A stretch of 64,000 nucleotides of DNA from Lepraria neglecta (Eukaryota > Ascomycota > Lecanoromycetes > Lecanorales > Stereocaulaceae), in contig CM065652.1 of the NCBI GenBank assembly GCA_033220425.1, forward strand, positions 3,596,001-3,660,000, written 5' to 3'. The position numbers and the translations under genes were made by a program. Of this stretch, positions 43,403 through 53,670 are shown one piece after another. How positions within the stretch are numbered: the first letter of the stretch is position 1; the number at the start of each line of letters is the position of its first letter. The notes under the pieces are model-generated. The model saw only the letters and a program-made list of their open reading frames with translations. It made no database searches and was not told where the DNA came from.

Positions 43403-46285
43403 TCAGTTTCCAGCCTTCCCCTTCACAACTCGATTCCAATTATCCCACTCTTGTGCCATTTCCATAAGTACATTGCCCATTACCATAGCCGAAGCCATCA
43501 GGCCATGTCCCTCTCCTTCTAGTATCCGGACTTCACACCGTCTCATTGTTTTACCAAGCCATTTGACGTTCTCCACAGGAACTCGTGTGTCCTTACTACC
43601 ATGATGTATAACCACCGCTCTCGTAATGTCCAAGTAGCGGAAGCCAATGGGCTGCCGCCGTTCGAGGCAGACGAGGAGATCAACGGCTGGATTCGCGCCT
43701 GTGGTTGCTGCTTCCCATATGGCTTCTGTAAGACGAGCATCGTATTTTGACTTCCGTTCTTCTTTCGTAAGACCCTCGTAGGCGGAGTTGCCGTTTGCGG
43801 TAGCTGAACCACGGCGGACTGGGCGAGGGTTTTCTTTGGCGTAATCTGGATCTACTTCGCTTCTCCGAACTTTGGTGGAGGGCGATGAGGCATTTCGGTC
43901 GCCAGATGGGTCTGCATAGATATCAGCAGCCGATGCTTCGTTCCTGATCAAAGTGCTTCGGTTCGCATGTCGTGGGGACTTTGGTAGACTAGTTGTAATG
44001 CTGGCGCTTGTTGTACTTAGGAAGTTTGAGTTAGCTGCTCTGAGGAATGTGGTAGGTAGAGCCCGGAGGAATCGCTGCGAGTAGGGTAAGGCACTGGCGG
44101 GTAGAGGTTCTTGCTGAGCGCCAGCAGAGGACATCTGAGATGGTGGGATCCAAGGTGCGAGCAGGTGGACCCGACAGCGGATATGTTGAGGCATGCGCAG
44201 AGCGGTAGCTAGAGCATAGATTGCCCCTGCGGAGTGTGCCATGATAGAGAATTTTGTAATCTTCAAATGCTCGCAGATGGCGCGAACATCATCGGGCCAG
44301 GCTAACGGTGTGTCTGATCCATCAGCGTGAGGTTCGCTACCCCCCACGCCAGGACGATCAGGAGTGATGAGTCGAAGCTTCAGTGTCGAGGCCAGCTCGT
44401 CGTAAAAGGCAGTCAGGAATCTCGTCAATCCCATTCCCACGCAGCAGAACACTGCCGAGCCTTGGGGATCTCCCACCTCCGAGAACGATATTGCGCGCCC
44501 TGTTTGTGAATGACTGATTTTCTGATTCAATCTCGAAGAGACCAAATATTCTCGGACTTCATCTTCTATGGGATCCACGCTTTCCATTTGATATGAGGTA
44601 TTGCGGTTGGCTTGTTGGGTCAAGGGATTTGAACGTGTTCTCCTATGTTTCCCAGCTGTCGCAGGGCTTCCATGCTGAGAGAGACGTTTAAGGAGGCGGG
44701 AGTTGGACCGCTGTGGTGAAGTCACCGATCGTGTCGGGCCGTCATCTTTGTTGTTCGCAGGAGACTCCCTATCAGCCGTAGCCTTGATTCCATTTGCCAA
44801 TCCCAATAGCGAAGGGTGGGTCGAAAATGACATGGCATAGGTTCCGCTGCTCCGTTTGGCCTTTTGCGCAATAGCTGGAGAAGGAGCACTTTCCTCGTTA
44901 TCTTCTACAAGCTTGGCTTTGTCGACATCGACTGCCAAAGGCGTATCCTCCACGGTAGGAGTGCTGACAGCCACTGGCTTCTGAGCGACCACCGATGGAG
45001 AAGGCGAAAGGTTGCGTATTGGCGTCTCAGGAGCTGTCAAGAAACCGGAGGCTTCTTCCATCGAGCTCCTTTCCCTTTTCAACTTTTGATCCTTTAGCTC
45101 TTTGATTCTACGAGACACGACATCGCCGGCGGGATCATCATGCACCTCTTGAAGAGCTTGCTTCAGGGAAATCGAATGGCTTTCAAGTGAGGCTTTCTCA
45201 GTCTCTGGGATACTGCCAGGCTCCGACTGTTTAGATAGTCTTCTTCGATGTGAAGAGCCCATTCCTAAGCTATGACGCTTCGACGAGTCCCTCGCAGGTA
45301 TGTAGTCTATTCCAGGTATATTGTGTTCGCCTTTGATATTACTTGTATTGCCAGCGATATCATTTGCATTCCAGTAAAGCTTTCTCGGGCTGTTGGTAGA
45401 CTGCATTGATGACCTTCGATCTGGTACAATAGGATTCTCCCACGGCATGCTGCTAGGAACGCCATCTCTCGATCTCGTCGGAGAGGGTTTCGAAGGCGAG
45501 TCCGGTGGCGTAGTATGCTCTATCACAAGTCTTTCACGAGTGTTCTCCTTTCCGCGCTTTGATTTGCGGACCTTCAGCTCAGCGGGCTCGCGCAAAGAAT
45601 CTTTGGAGCTTTTGAATCCCAAGCTCTTCAGACTTCTCATGCTCCTGACACCCCTGACAGTCGGCACGCTCTTGCGCTTATCGGTCTCAGCGGACGGAGC
45701 ACTCGTGATTGATGGGCCTGGTTCAATACTCAGGTTGCCAATTCTGTAGGTCTCAACGCCTAAATCATAGGGATCCTCTGGTTCTTTGTAGTCTTGCTGC
45801 TGTGGTGCTCCTTTCGGTGCAGTGACTCTTATGGATGCGTGGTCTGGGTGGAGGAAGTAGCTGGCGTCCACCCCATGAGCTCTTTTACTGTTTCCGAGCA
45901 AAGAAGCGAATATTGGGCCACCTTGATTCGTACTGCTGCCAGGCTCTTGGAAGTCTGATTGCCATGGGCGTGGTGAATTAGGCGTAGAGTGTGAGGAAGC
46001 GATCCTGGGCAAGGAATCAAAGTGGTGCTCTGCGGGGGACGAGATGGCCGAGAGTGTCTCTATAAGAGACGAGATAACCTCCGTCGATGCAGGCTGGACA
46101 ACAACCCGATTCGAATCGCGTTGGCGGGCATCACCGCGAGAAGCAGCTGGTAAAGAGCGTCGCCGTCGCTCGTGCTTTGATCGCCGCTCTTCTCTTGTCC
46201 GGGAGTTGGAGGTCCTAGCAGAGGTCCTCTCTGGAATTGGGGGACCATTGGACTGACCCAACATGGTGAATGACCCGCAAGTCAA
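43403..46285 (-). CDS. Large alpha/beta hydrolase with long disordered N-terminus
   Basis: A single-exon gene of 960 residues. The first ~590 residues are Ser/Arg/Pro-rich and charged, probably disordered and phosphorylatable (many RRxS-type sites). The C-terminal part is an alpha/beta hydrolase fold: AVFCCVGMGLTRFLTAFYDE, LITPDRPGVGGSEPH, nucleophile elbow FSIMAHSAGAIYALATALRM, later VIHHGSKDTRVPVEN with a candidate acid and EGEGHGLMASAM with the catalytic His. The fold is split by a ~130-residue Ser-rich insertion between LLAPWIPPSQ and RKSKYDARLTEAIWEAA. No membrane helix or signal is obvious. The substrate is unknown. Either ATG 46285 or the in-frame ATG at 46264 could be the start. Confidence 0.85.
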   Translation of the reverse strand: MTCGSFTMLGQSNGPPIPERTSARTSNSRTREERRSKHERRRRSLPAASRGDARQRDSNRVVVQPASTEVISSLIETLSAISSPAEHHFDSLPRIASSHSTPNSPRPWQSDFQEPGSSTNQGGPIFASLLGNSKRAHGVDASYFLHPDHASIRVTAPKGAPQQQDYKEPEDPYDLGVETYRIGNLSIEPGPSITSAPSAETDKRKSVPTVRGVRSMRSLKSLGFKSSKDSLREPAELKVRKSKRGKENTRERLVIEHTTPPDSPSKPSPTRSRDGVPSSMPWENPIVPDRRSSMQSTNSPRKLYWNANDIAGNTSNIKGEHNIPGIDYIPARDSSKRHSLGMGSSHRRRLSKQSEPGSIPETEKASLESHSISLKQALQEVHDDPAGDVVSRRIKELKDQKLKRERSSMEEASGFLTAPETPIRNLSPSPSVVAQKPVAVSTPTVEDTPLAVDVDKAKLVEDNEESAPSPAIAQKAKRSSGTYAMSFSTHPSLLGLANGIKATADRESPANNKDDGPTRSVTSPQRSNSRLLKRLSQHGSPATAGKHRRTRSNPLTQQANRNTSYQMESVDPIEDEVREYLVSSRLNQKISHSQTGRAISFSEVGDPQGSAVFCCVGMGLTRFLTAFYDELASTLKLRLITPDRPGVGGSEPHADGSDTPLAWPDDVRAICEHLKITKFSIMAHSAGAIYALATALRMPQHIRCRVHLLAPWIPPSQMSSAGAQQEPLPASALPYSQRFLRALPTTFLRAANSNFLSTTSASITTSLPKSPRHANRSTLIRNEASAADIYADPSGDRNASSPSTKVRRSEVDPDYAKENPRPVRRGSATANGNSAYEGLTKEERKSKYDARLTEAIWEAATTGANPAVDLLVCLERRQPIGFRYLDITRAVVIHHGSKDTRVPVENVKWLGKTMRRCEVRILEGEGHGLMASAMVMGNVLMEMAQEWDNWNRVVKGKAGN

Positions 46286-47036
46286 GAACGGCGCATAGTC
46301 TCATGCAAGGACGGGTTGGTGGTCAAGATGTGGAGAAGGCTCCTGGCCCGTTGGCGTATATCATTTGTTTGCTCAATGAGCGATTTGACTGGAAGATTCC
46401 AGGCTTCCTCTTTCAGTAGGTATCTACATTAGATGAGAAGCGGGTGGTAGACGGAATGCAAATAATATGAACTTGTTGACAGGTGTAGATGTGCATCTTT
46501 TCGACAGTATTTGGAATCAGCAAGCCTCTGGGGGGCGGGGGCCAAATTACCTGAAACACCTCCGCTGCAGATCATCGAGAAACACGCAATTGCTGGCATA
46601 TCGAGATCTCTTACTCGCATTTGCACTTCCTTTGCCAATTTCATATTGGAGAAAGAGGCAGCGATCGAGCTGCTGGGCTGATCTATTTGTCTCCGTGCTT
46701 TTAACACTCAAGGCGTCTTGCGCCACACATACGCTGACTCTGGGTTCTGGAGAACGGCTTCTGGCATGGACCGAACCTGGCTTCTTGGCCTGGAGTGCCT
46801 ACAAAAGTCTGGGTGCTTTACGGGGATCAAGGTTGAAGACATAAAGCCAAATGTCCCCTGGCTTTCCCTCGAATGTTTCTCACCATCTTGGTGTCTTACC
46901 TTCATCCTAAGAACGTAGATGATTGGTCAATCGGCCCATGTTTGAGCTAGCGGGGTGGTTGTGCCTCGTCACTTTCTCGCATGGCCAGCACTGTTGACCT
47001 TTCTTCTCCGCGCGCTCTACTTGTATATACAAAACC
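46286..47036. promoter_or_regulatory. Divergent promoter region
   Basis: 0.75 kb between the divergent hydrolase and desaturase-like genes. TTGTATATACAAAACC directly precedes the ATG at 47037. Antisense open stretches (46429-46918) have no domain. The proximal promoters of both genes must lie here. Confidence 0.4.
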
Positions 47037-48395
47037 ATGAATCTACTCCCTTGGACACAAGAGCCATCGTTCTTTGACAAAGCATGGCTGACCCTCCGCT
47101 ACCCTTACGATCTAGTACGCTACCCTATACAAGCAATCGCGTCCATTCCCGCGCTCTCGCTCCTCGTCATCCCAGCCTTCTCGTCCTATGGCACCTCGAT
47201 CAATTTGCTCTTCTTCTATATGACATGGGCGATTCTAATACGCTCCAATGATCCCATGTGGGTAGAATTTCTGGGAACTCTAGGCGTCCGTATCCTCTTC
47301 TACATCCTACCGTCGCTGGGCTTCCTCTTTTTCGACAGCGCGACGCCAAACCTTGCTGTGAATATAAAAGAACATGGCGAAACTGCATTGCCAACGGGAG
47401 AGGCACAGGGCGGGAGGAAAGGACGCTGGTGGAAAGTCGCGCTGGTCAGCGTAGGAAACGTGCTTCTCGGCGTGGGTTTTCAAATGGGAATTGAACTCCT
47501 CTTCACCCAGGTGCTGCACCTGCGCAGCCTATTGAAGATCTCGACTGGAGTGCCGATGCCGTGGAGCATCCTCAAGGATCTGTTTCTGGGCCTGCTCTTG
47601 CGTGAGGTTCTGACTTATGTTCTCCACCGATACGCGTTACACTCCTCGCATTCGCCGCGGCTCACGGAGATGCATGCATCCTGGCAACACAGTGTACTGG
47701 CACCATTTTCGCTGGTAGCACACTATGATCACCCGCTCATTTACCTTATCCATGTCTTCCTGCCGATGTATATACCAGCAGTGTTGTTCCGATTTCACCT
47801 CTTGACTTACCACATCTACCTCGTCTTAGTCTCGCTGGAAGAGACCTTCGCTTATAGCGGTTACAATGTGCTCCCTAGCGCATTTATTCTTGGTGGTATG
47901 GCGAGGAGGCAAGATAAGCATTTGATGGGGGACGGAGACGGCAACTATGGCTGCTTTGGACTGGTAGACTTCTTTATGGGAACGAGCCTCGGCACGGATT
48001 TGATGGACGACGTGATCGACGAAGCGGAGGAGAAACAGGTCGCTAAAAGAGCAAGGGGCAAGATGAGAAGGGTAGGAAGAAAGGCGCGGGCACCTAGGAA
48101 GATGATAGAAATTGAGGATGAGGAAGATGAATCGCCTGAAGAAGAAGAGGAGGAGGAGGAGGAGGAAAGGCCTAGGCGGCGAAGAAACGGAAAGAAAGGC
48201 AGTGACGATTTTGACGACGAGGAGGTGAGGAGGAAGACTCCGAGGAGAAAAGCTAGCAGTGCGGGGAGAAAAGGTGGGCAGAAGAGTGACGAGGACGATG
48301 AGGCTGAAGACCAGGTGGTGGTGGGAGAGGAGGAAAAGCCCAAAAGGAAGCCGAGAAAGCTGGAGAGGAAGGGAAGTCGGAAGCTGAAGGGTTAG
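47037..48395 (+). CDS. Fatty acid hydroxylase/sterol desaturase-superfamily protein with charged tail
   Basis: An uninterrupted 452-residue reading frame. Residues 1-310 have several membrane helices (IASIPALSLLVIPAFSSYGT, FLGTLGVRILFYILPSLGFL, ILKDLFLGLLLREVLTYVLH) and His clusters expected of a di-iron hydroxylase: HRYALHSSH at about 198, MHASWQHS, AHYDHP, and a C-terminal KHLMGDGDGNYGCFGLVDFF. Spacing departs from the classical HX3H/HX2HH set, so activity is uncertain. Residues 330-452 are an unusual tail of alternating acidic and basic runs (long Glu runs, then RPRRRRNGKK and KPKRKPRKLERK). ER membrane location is inferred from the superfamily. Confidence 0.8.
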   Translation: MNLLPWTQEPSFFDKAWLTLRYPYDLVRYPIQAIASIPALSLLVIPAFSSYGTSINLLFFYMTWAILIRSNDPMWVEFLGTLGVRILFYILPSLGFLFFDSATPNLAVNIKEHGETALPTGEAQGGRKGRWWKVALVSVGNVLLGVGFQMGIELLFTQVLHLRSLLKISTGVPMPWSILKDLFLGLLLREVLTYVLHRYALHSSHSPRLTEMHASWQHSVLAPFSLVAHYDHPLIYLIHVFLPMYIPAVLFRFHLLTYHIYLVLVSLEETFAYSGYNVLPSAFILGGMARRQDKHLMGDGDGNYGCFGLVDFFMGTSLGTDLMDDVIDEAEEKQVAKRARGKMRRVGRKARAPRKMIEIEDEEDESPEEEEEEEEEERPRRRRNGKKGSDDFDDEEVRRKTPRRKASSAGRKGGQKSDEDDEAEDQVVVGEEEKPKRKPRKLERKGSRKLKG

Positions 48396-48796
48396 AGACG
48401 AGGAAGGACACCCAATGCGTAAGGATAGGATCTATGAAGAAGACATATGGGAAGGGGTTTAATCTTGAGTACTAGATATTCTGGATGGTCTTTTTTTTTT
48501 TGGCTCACTTGGCTGGCTCCTTGGCATGTTTGAGATACCCTTGATGCAGTGGCTATGCTGTTGGAATCTTTGAAAAGAAAGGGTAGTTTCCCTTGCTCGT
48601 CTGTATCATGTCTTTGGCCCTCCGCTCCGGTAGTCTATGTGGTTGAATTGTATGAGATTTCATTGATTGATCTGGCTTAGTACAGAAGCTCGTAGCCATA
48701 AGCGCCACAATGCTCGGCCATGTCTCCCTTTGAACAGACATATAAAGCAATATCCGCCATTATTTTGAACGCATCCTCGACGTTCCAACCCTCCAT
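48396..48796. other. Convergent 3' spacer
   Basis: Between two stop codons on opposite strands. It has a run of twelve T residues near 48489-48501 that may act as part of a 3'-end signal. Nothing else seen. Confidence 0.35.
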
Positions 48797-49670
48797 CTAC
48801 CACTTCATCTCGTGTGGCCTATCCCCCTTGCGTAGACTGAAAGTGCTCCCCAGGTACTCCATTAGGTGGGGTTCCTTCTTAATGGTCGTCAACAGGGCCT
48901 TGTCGACAGCCTTCTGGTCGTTCGCTCGGTCCGAGTTCATCTTCTTCTTCTGCAATCATCCTGCATCAGCATATGTTCCACCAAAGCCGTTGGGAAACCT
49001 CGTATTCGATGGCTTAGACCTACCTCGGGCTTCTCTCCTTGACTAAAGAACTGATCCTCTCCCTTCTTGTTCTCCGCCTTGTCCCTCGTGAAATATCCCT
49101 CTTCTCCCACCTTCTCCACCACCTTCTCATCGATCCCCTTCAACTCCACCTTCGCACTCGTAGCAATGACATATCTCGCATTTACTCGTCTTAAGGGGAC
49201 GCCATTCACTTTGAAGGGACCGGTGACCAGGAGGACGCCTTGAGGGAGGTGTTTTAAGAGGACGACGCGCTTGCCGCGGAAACGGCCAGCGAGGAGGATG
49301 AGGATGCTACCGGGTTGGAGGGTTTTACGGGGACGGGCGGCATGGATTGATTTGCGGACCTGTGAGAGATTGTATCAGTGGTGGTTCTATGAAGTGCTGG
49401 GCTTGTTCCGTGAGCCGTAGAAGTGGGAGTTGCATGTTGCCAGCTATGCTGATTGAGGTTCTTTTTGGCATATGTATAGCCCCATCCAAAGCTGACAGAT
49501 GGTAGAAAGGATTCGGCTCCATTGGCATCACGTACCTTCCTAGGCTTCGCATCATCCTCCGCAGGATAGAACTTCTTGGCCTTCTGGGTGTGGTGAGGTA
49601 TCTTTCGCTCTGTCTTGCCGAACTTCTTTGTCTTGTGTTCAGCCTTGCTGGCCTCTTGCTTCGCAGACAT
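48797..49670 (-). CDS. RPL6: 60S ribosomal protein L6 (eL6)
   Basis: Large-subunit ribosomal protein, 207 residues, in three exons (49670-49536, 49359-49024, 48949-48797), all in phase. The N-terminus is Lys-rich ([20 protein letters not shown]). The KOW-like core is [60 protein letters not shown] and [13 protein letters not shown]. The C-terminus is [20 protein letters not shown] and [14 protein letters not shown]. The first intron is 176 nt, long for this genome. A transposon copy begins 138 bp upstream of the ATG, leaving little native promoter. Confidence 0.96.
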
Positions 49671-49807
49671 GACGAAGGCACTACTAGGAAAGGAAAGTGA
49701 GAGGAAGGGTAGATGTCGCGGTGGTGGCGGATGTCAATGATTGATGTGCCCTACGATCTAGTTTGTGTGGGTTCGGCTGCGGAACCTTGGCGAACGAAAT
49801 AACGCTA

Positions 49808-51081
49808 CTCGTATTGCCCCCCCAACCGCCAGTCCCCCCCAACCGCCAGCCGCTAAACCTAATTAGGCAAACTATCAAATGGTATGTCGAAAATCATACT
49901 CAAACCCCTCCATTCCACCCATTGCATGCCACCGTAATGGCTATATCAACGCTCCACGGCTCTGACGACCCTGCCGACCTTCTATCTAATCTACCAGAGC
50001 AAGAAGACCTCCAGATAGGCCCTCTAGAGCTCCCGAAAGAGTAAAGATCCTGTTGGCTATAAACTATTATCACGAAACCATTAGAACACCACAAGCCGAA
50101 TCGACTTGCCAGATCGCTACTCGGTTCCGAATCAGTCGGACTACTCTACGAGATCGAATTAAAGGAGCCAGATCAAGGAATGAAGTCAGCCAGGAGTAAT
50201 AATTACTATCACCAGCAGAAGAAGCCGTAATCGCCAGATAGATAATACAACTCGGAAAATGGGGGTAGCTACCAAGGGTCATGTAATTGCGGTCTATAGC
50301 CCAGTAGATACTTCGAAAGAGAGGTTATATAAAAGACCTAGGCAATCACTGGGTTGAGAAGTTCTTCAATCGCCATCCTGATCTAAAAACGAAATTCATT
50401 TCGCCTATAGATAAAGACAGGAACAATATCGCCAGTGACCCTGAAACGATAGCTTATTGGTTCGAGCTCTACCATACAACGAAGCAGCAGTACAAGGTGG
50501 AAGACTAAGATATGTACAATATGGATGAGAAAGGCTTCCAATACGACCCCTAGTAATACCAAGAGCACCCCGAATAACAGCAGCTATACCTCATCGAGCA
50601 CACATATCAGATACATTAGCGAGGCCGGAGCAGCCAGTCCTTATGCGAGAGCTATCGCCCACTCCAGTGGCCATACAGGGAGGTCGAATTATCAGGAAGC
50701 TATGGCGACTCCTTAAATAGGCGCTATGCCTAATAAAGAAGGGGGTGCAGGTCGAGGAAAGCATTGCAATCGCGTTTTCAGGCCTGATTTCGAGTTCGAA
50801 TTGGAATATGATATCGCAAGCAGAGTTATATATTCGAGGATTCGGATAGATGTGCTGCACCAACCACATGAGATATTGCTTGTCTGAATAGCAGGCCCTC
50901 TTCCACTACTAGTCCACTGCCTCCGGGCCTCTTGTAGAGCTCCAATTGGGCCACATAGCCATGCAATGCAATGGAATGGAGGCATTGAATAGTGGCATTG
51001 ATAAATCATTTATTAGCGCTCCCAATTAGGCTTAGCGGCTGGCGGTTTGGGGGGAGTGGCGGTTTGGGGGGGCAATACGAG
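49808..51081 (+). mobile_element. Fot1/pogo-type DNA transposon, internally deleted and decayed
   Basis: A 1,274-bp Tc1/mariner-superfamily element. Terminal inverted repeats of about 57 bp start CTCGTATTGCCCCCCCAACC and contain GGCGGTT/AACCGCC iterations. Both ends are flanked by TA (49806-49807 and 51082-51083), the expected target duplication. Inside are remnants of the transposase: a CENP-B-type helix-turn-helix region (RFRISRTTLRDRIKGARSRN) and a following region (NHWVEKFFNRHPDLKTKF, then YNMDEKGF, the first catalytic Asp motif). Many stops interrupt it, and the rest of the DDE domain is missing, so this copy is non-autonomous. Confidence 0.9.
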
Positions 51082-51439
51082 TAAGCCAAATTTGGAAAAC
51101 GCGATCATGGTGCTTGAGCCTGTCAAAGAAAACAGAAATGTACTCTACTCCCCGCTCAGTGCAGGGTTCATCCGCTATTGAGGTTAGTAATGCTTTGCAT
51201 TTGAGCTACATCATTAGGCGTTGGTACTGTCCCATCAGTGCTATTGTACTAGCGCCCGATTCTTGAAGAAAAGAGCGCTGCGGTGCTCGTGATTCATTCA
51301 TTTCAACAATAAATGGGAAATCTCATCCTAATGCAATTAAAATACTTGCAAATTGAGACAACTTGTTCCCTACATTCCAAATTTTCTGTCCACATTAAAC
51401 ACGCCTCCCTTTTACTCTCATTGTCGTCTCCTGCGGCCT

Positions 51440-53190
51440 TCAAGCAGTCGAGACCCCCTTCTGCTCGCCGCTACTCACGTCAGACACAGCATCATTCATC
51501 TGCCACCCTTCCCTAGTATCCTTCGGCATTCTCACAAATACAAGCCCAATCACCAGCGCCATACCAGCGCCATACCAGCGATCCCCATGCCAAAACACAA
51601 CGCCGCCCTATACCCATCTGCTGGCCCTCCTCCAGCAGCAGCATCAGCCGCAGCATGCGTCTCCACAATCCCCGCAAATCCCAACCCAACACTCGTCGCA
51701 TAAAGCTGCAGTATCCCAATCAAGCTCCCCACGACGCCCTGGTCCCTCCTGACCACACTGTTGCACGCCATGATCTGCGCAGCCGTGTAGATGAAATCCG
51801 GGCAGAAGCTCTGGATAACCGTCGCCGGAAACATCTGCTTCCAATAAAGCTGCTGCTCTTGCATCGTCGCCACCAGCACTTCTGCCACCAGCAACACCAT
51901 GGCGCCAATAACGAGGATCCGCTGCACGGCTAAACGAGGGACCAACCACGCCACGATAAATGCCCCTGTAGCGGAGAAGATAGCAAGGGGTGTCAGTCCC
52001 CAAGCCGTAGAGAGTACGGACCAGTGCCGTCTCTCCTGCTGCCAGGCGATCAGGTACCAGATGAACGTGCCGTAGGACATGAAGCTAAAGAGCACGACGA
52101 CAATAACCGGGGGGGAAGAGGGGACGCGGAAGATGGTGAGGGGCATAATGGGGTGAGTGGCGAAGCGATACTCCCCGACGTTGAATGCTAGGAACAAGAG
52201 GATGCTGAAAATCAGCAGGGTGATTTCATATGGCGAGGTCCAGCCGGCTTTAGATGCTTGACTACAGGTGGATGTGTCAGCTGCTGTGTTAGGGAAGGCA
52301 AGGGAAGGGAAGGACCGCAACGGAGACGTACTTCCATACGAAGTTGAAGATAACAAAGCCACTGATACCGAGGACAGAGCCGACCCGGTCCATCTTCTCG
52401 TCTTTGCTAACCGGTGTCTCGTTTGGCAAAATGATCGCTAAGCTGCCGAATACCAGCGTCCCTAGCAGCGCCCTGGAATCCTACAAGTCAGCTTCTATCC
52501 ACCAGAAGAGAGCCAGGACATTACTTACATAAAGACAAAAAGCCACTTGAACGGAACTCTTTCAGCCAGTAATCCAGCCATCAAGCCCCAGCGCAACCCC
52601 CAACAGGTGCCCCTGCTCCAAACAATCCCAGACACCGATTCTGCATCCTCCCCGGCAGGAACGTCATCCCAATAATCGCCACAGCATTCGGGACCACCAT
52701 TGCCCCACCCCCCCGCTTATGCCCCTCGCGATATTAAATGCCATGAAATTGGTGCAGAAACCGTTAATGAATGACCACACTACCTACCAGGAGGCGCCGA
52801 GAAGGAGGATGCGGGCGTGCTCGTAGATGGATCCAAGGCGGCCGGACATGAGCATGAATGCGCCACCTGTCAAGGGGTAGGAGGCAGCGATCCAGGAAGC
52901 TTGGCTAGACTCTGTGACGCCGAGAGAGGAAGCGATATGGAGGCCGCCGCCCATGCTGGCCCTGAAGGAGATCATGGGTACGAATTTGGCCAGGATGAGG
53001 AGGATGACGAGGGCGTTCTTGCGACTCTGGGGCAAGGCGTCGGGATAGTCATCTGTTCAGGAGCTGGAGAGGTAGGTAGTTCTTGCGAAGATATTTCTTC
53101 TTCTAGAGTGGCAGCACTCTTTAGATAACATGGCGATGGAGCGGTAGGCGGAGCATACTTCTTCTCGTCCAGCGAGTAGGAGGGAGACAT
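51440..53190 (-). pseudogene. Decayed MFS drug-transporter-like gene
   Basis: Remnant of a multi-helix MFS permease of the DHA type. The order is preserved: MSPSYSLDEKKYAPPTAPSP, ALVILLILAKFVPMISFRAS, IAASYPLTGGAFMLMSGRLG, GLMAGLLAERVPFKWLFVF, ALLGTLVFGSLAIILPNETP, ITLLIFSILLFLAFNVGEYR and SVVRRDQGVVGSLIGILQLY. It cannot be read through. A frame change separates the N-terminal tail from the first helix; a TAG replaces the Trp expected after LLGASW (near 52790); the region near 52600-52700 changes frame again; and an 11-bp tandem duplication at 51554-51575 shifts the C-terminal frame. The C-terminal half is otherwise well preserved, so decay is recent. It is divergent from a decayed Zn2Cys6 regulator. 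Confidence 0.85.
51554..51575 (+). repeat. 11-bp tandem duplication inside MFS pseudogene
   Basis: CAGCGCCATAC occurs twice in direct tandem. Since 11 is not a multiple of three, it shifts the frame; beyond it the displaced frame reads a normal MFS tail (IGLVFVRMPKDTREGWQMND) ending with a stop at 51440-51442. Confidence 0.9.
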
Positions 53191-53670
53191 GATACAATTT
53201 GGGGTTGTGGCCGTGTCTGCCGCTTTAGTGTCCCCATCGTGAACCTGAGAGTCATCTTGGGGCTTTATAGAGGTTGTTGCGCTGTGCTAATGGGACTATC
53301 TGAATACAAGTATTCGAGAATGGTAAACGTCCTTTTGCATTATCAAAATGTCAAGTTGCTCAGTGCTGCTACCACCGTGCAGCGATGGGCGACAGGAGAA
53401 GCCCAACTGATGCACACCCAACAGCATAAATTTTGCAATTCTCATGCATTTAAGTGACATATCGACCTTTTCCTCTGCCCTTCGTGGGCCAAATATAACG
53501 TAAGATGGACAAAGAGAACGAATTGATCGAAAAGAACGCAATGTTGAGGCGAAAGTGCTTGAGGGTCAGAAAACCAGAAGCACGAGAGGAGCTTCGCTGA
53601 GCTTTGTATTGGGTAAACGACCCTCCCAAACGTCAGATTGTACCCGGCTCGATACATCTACCAGGAGAAC
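53191..53670. promoter_or_regulatory. Former divergent promoter of regulator/transporter pair
   Basis: 480 bp between the starts of two decayed genes. The arrangement is typical of a pathway-specific regulator next to its transporter. No motif can be singled out. Confidence 0.35.

Noticed and set aside
47945-48343. 132-codon minus-strand frame with long Ser runs
   Set aside because: Antisense of the Glu/Lys-rich tail; poly-Ser comes from reading GAG/GAA repeats backwards.
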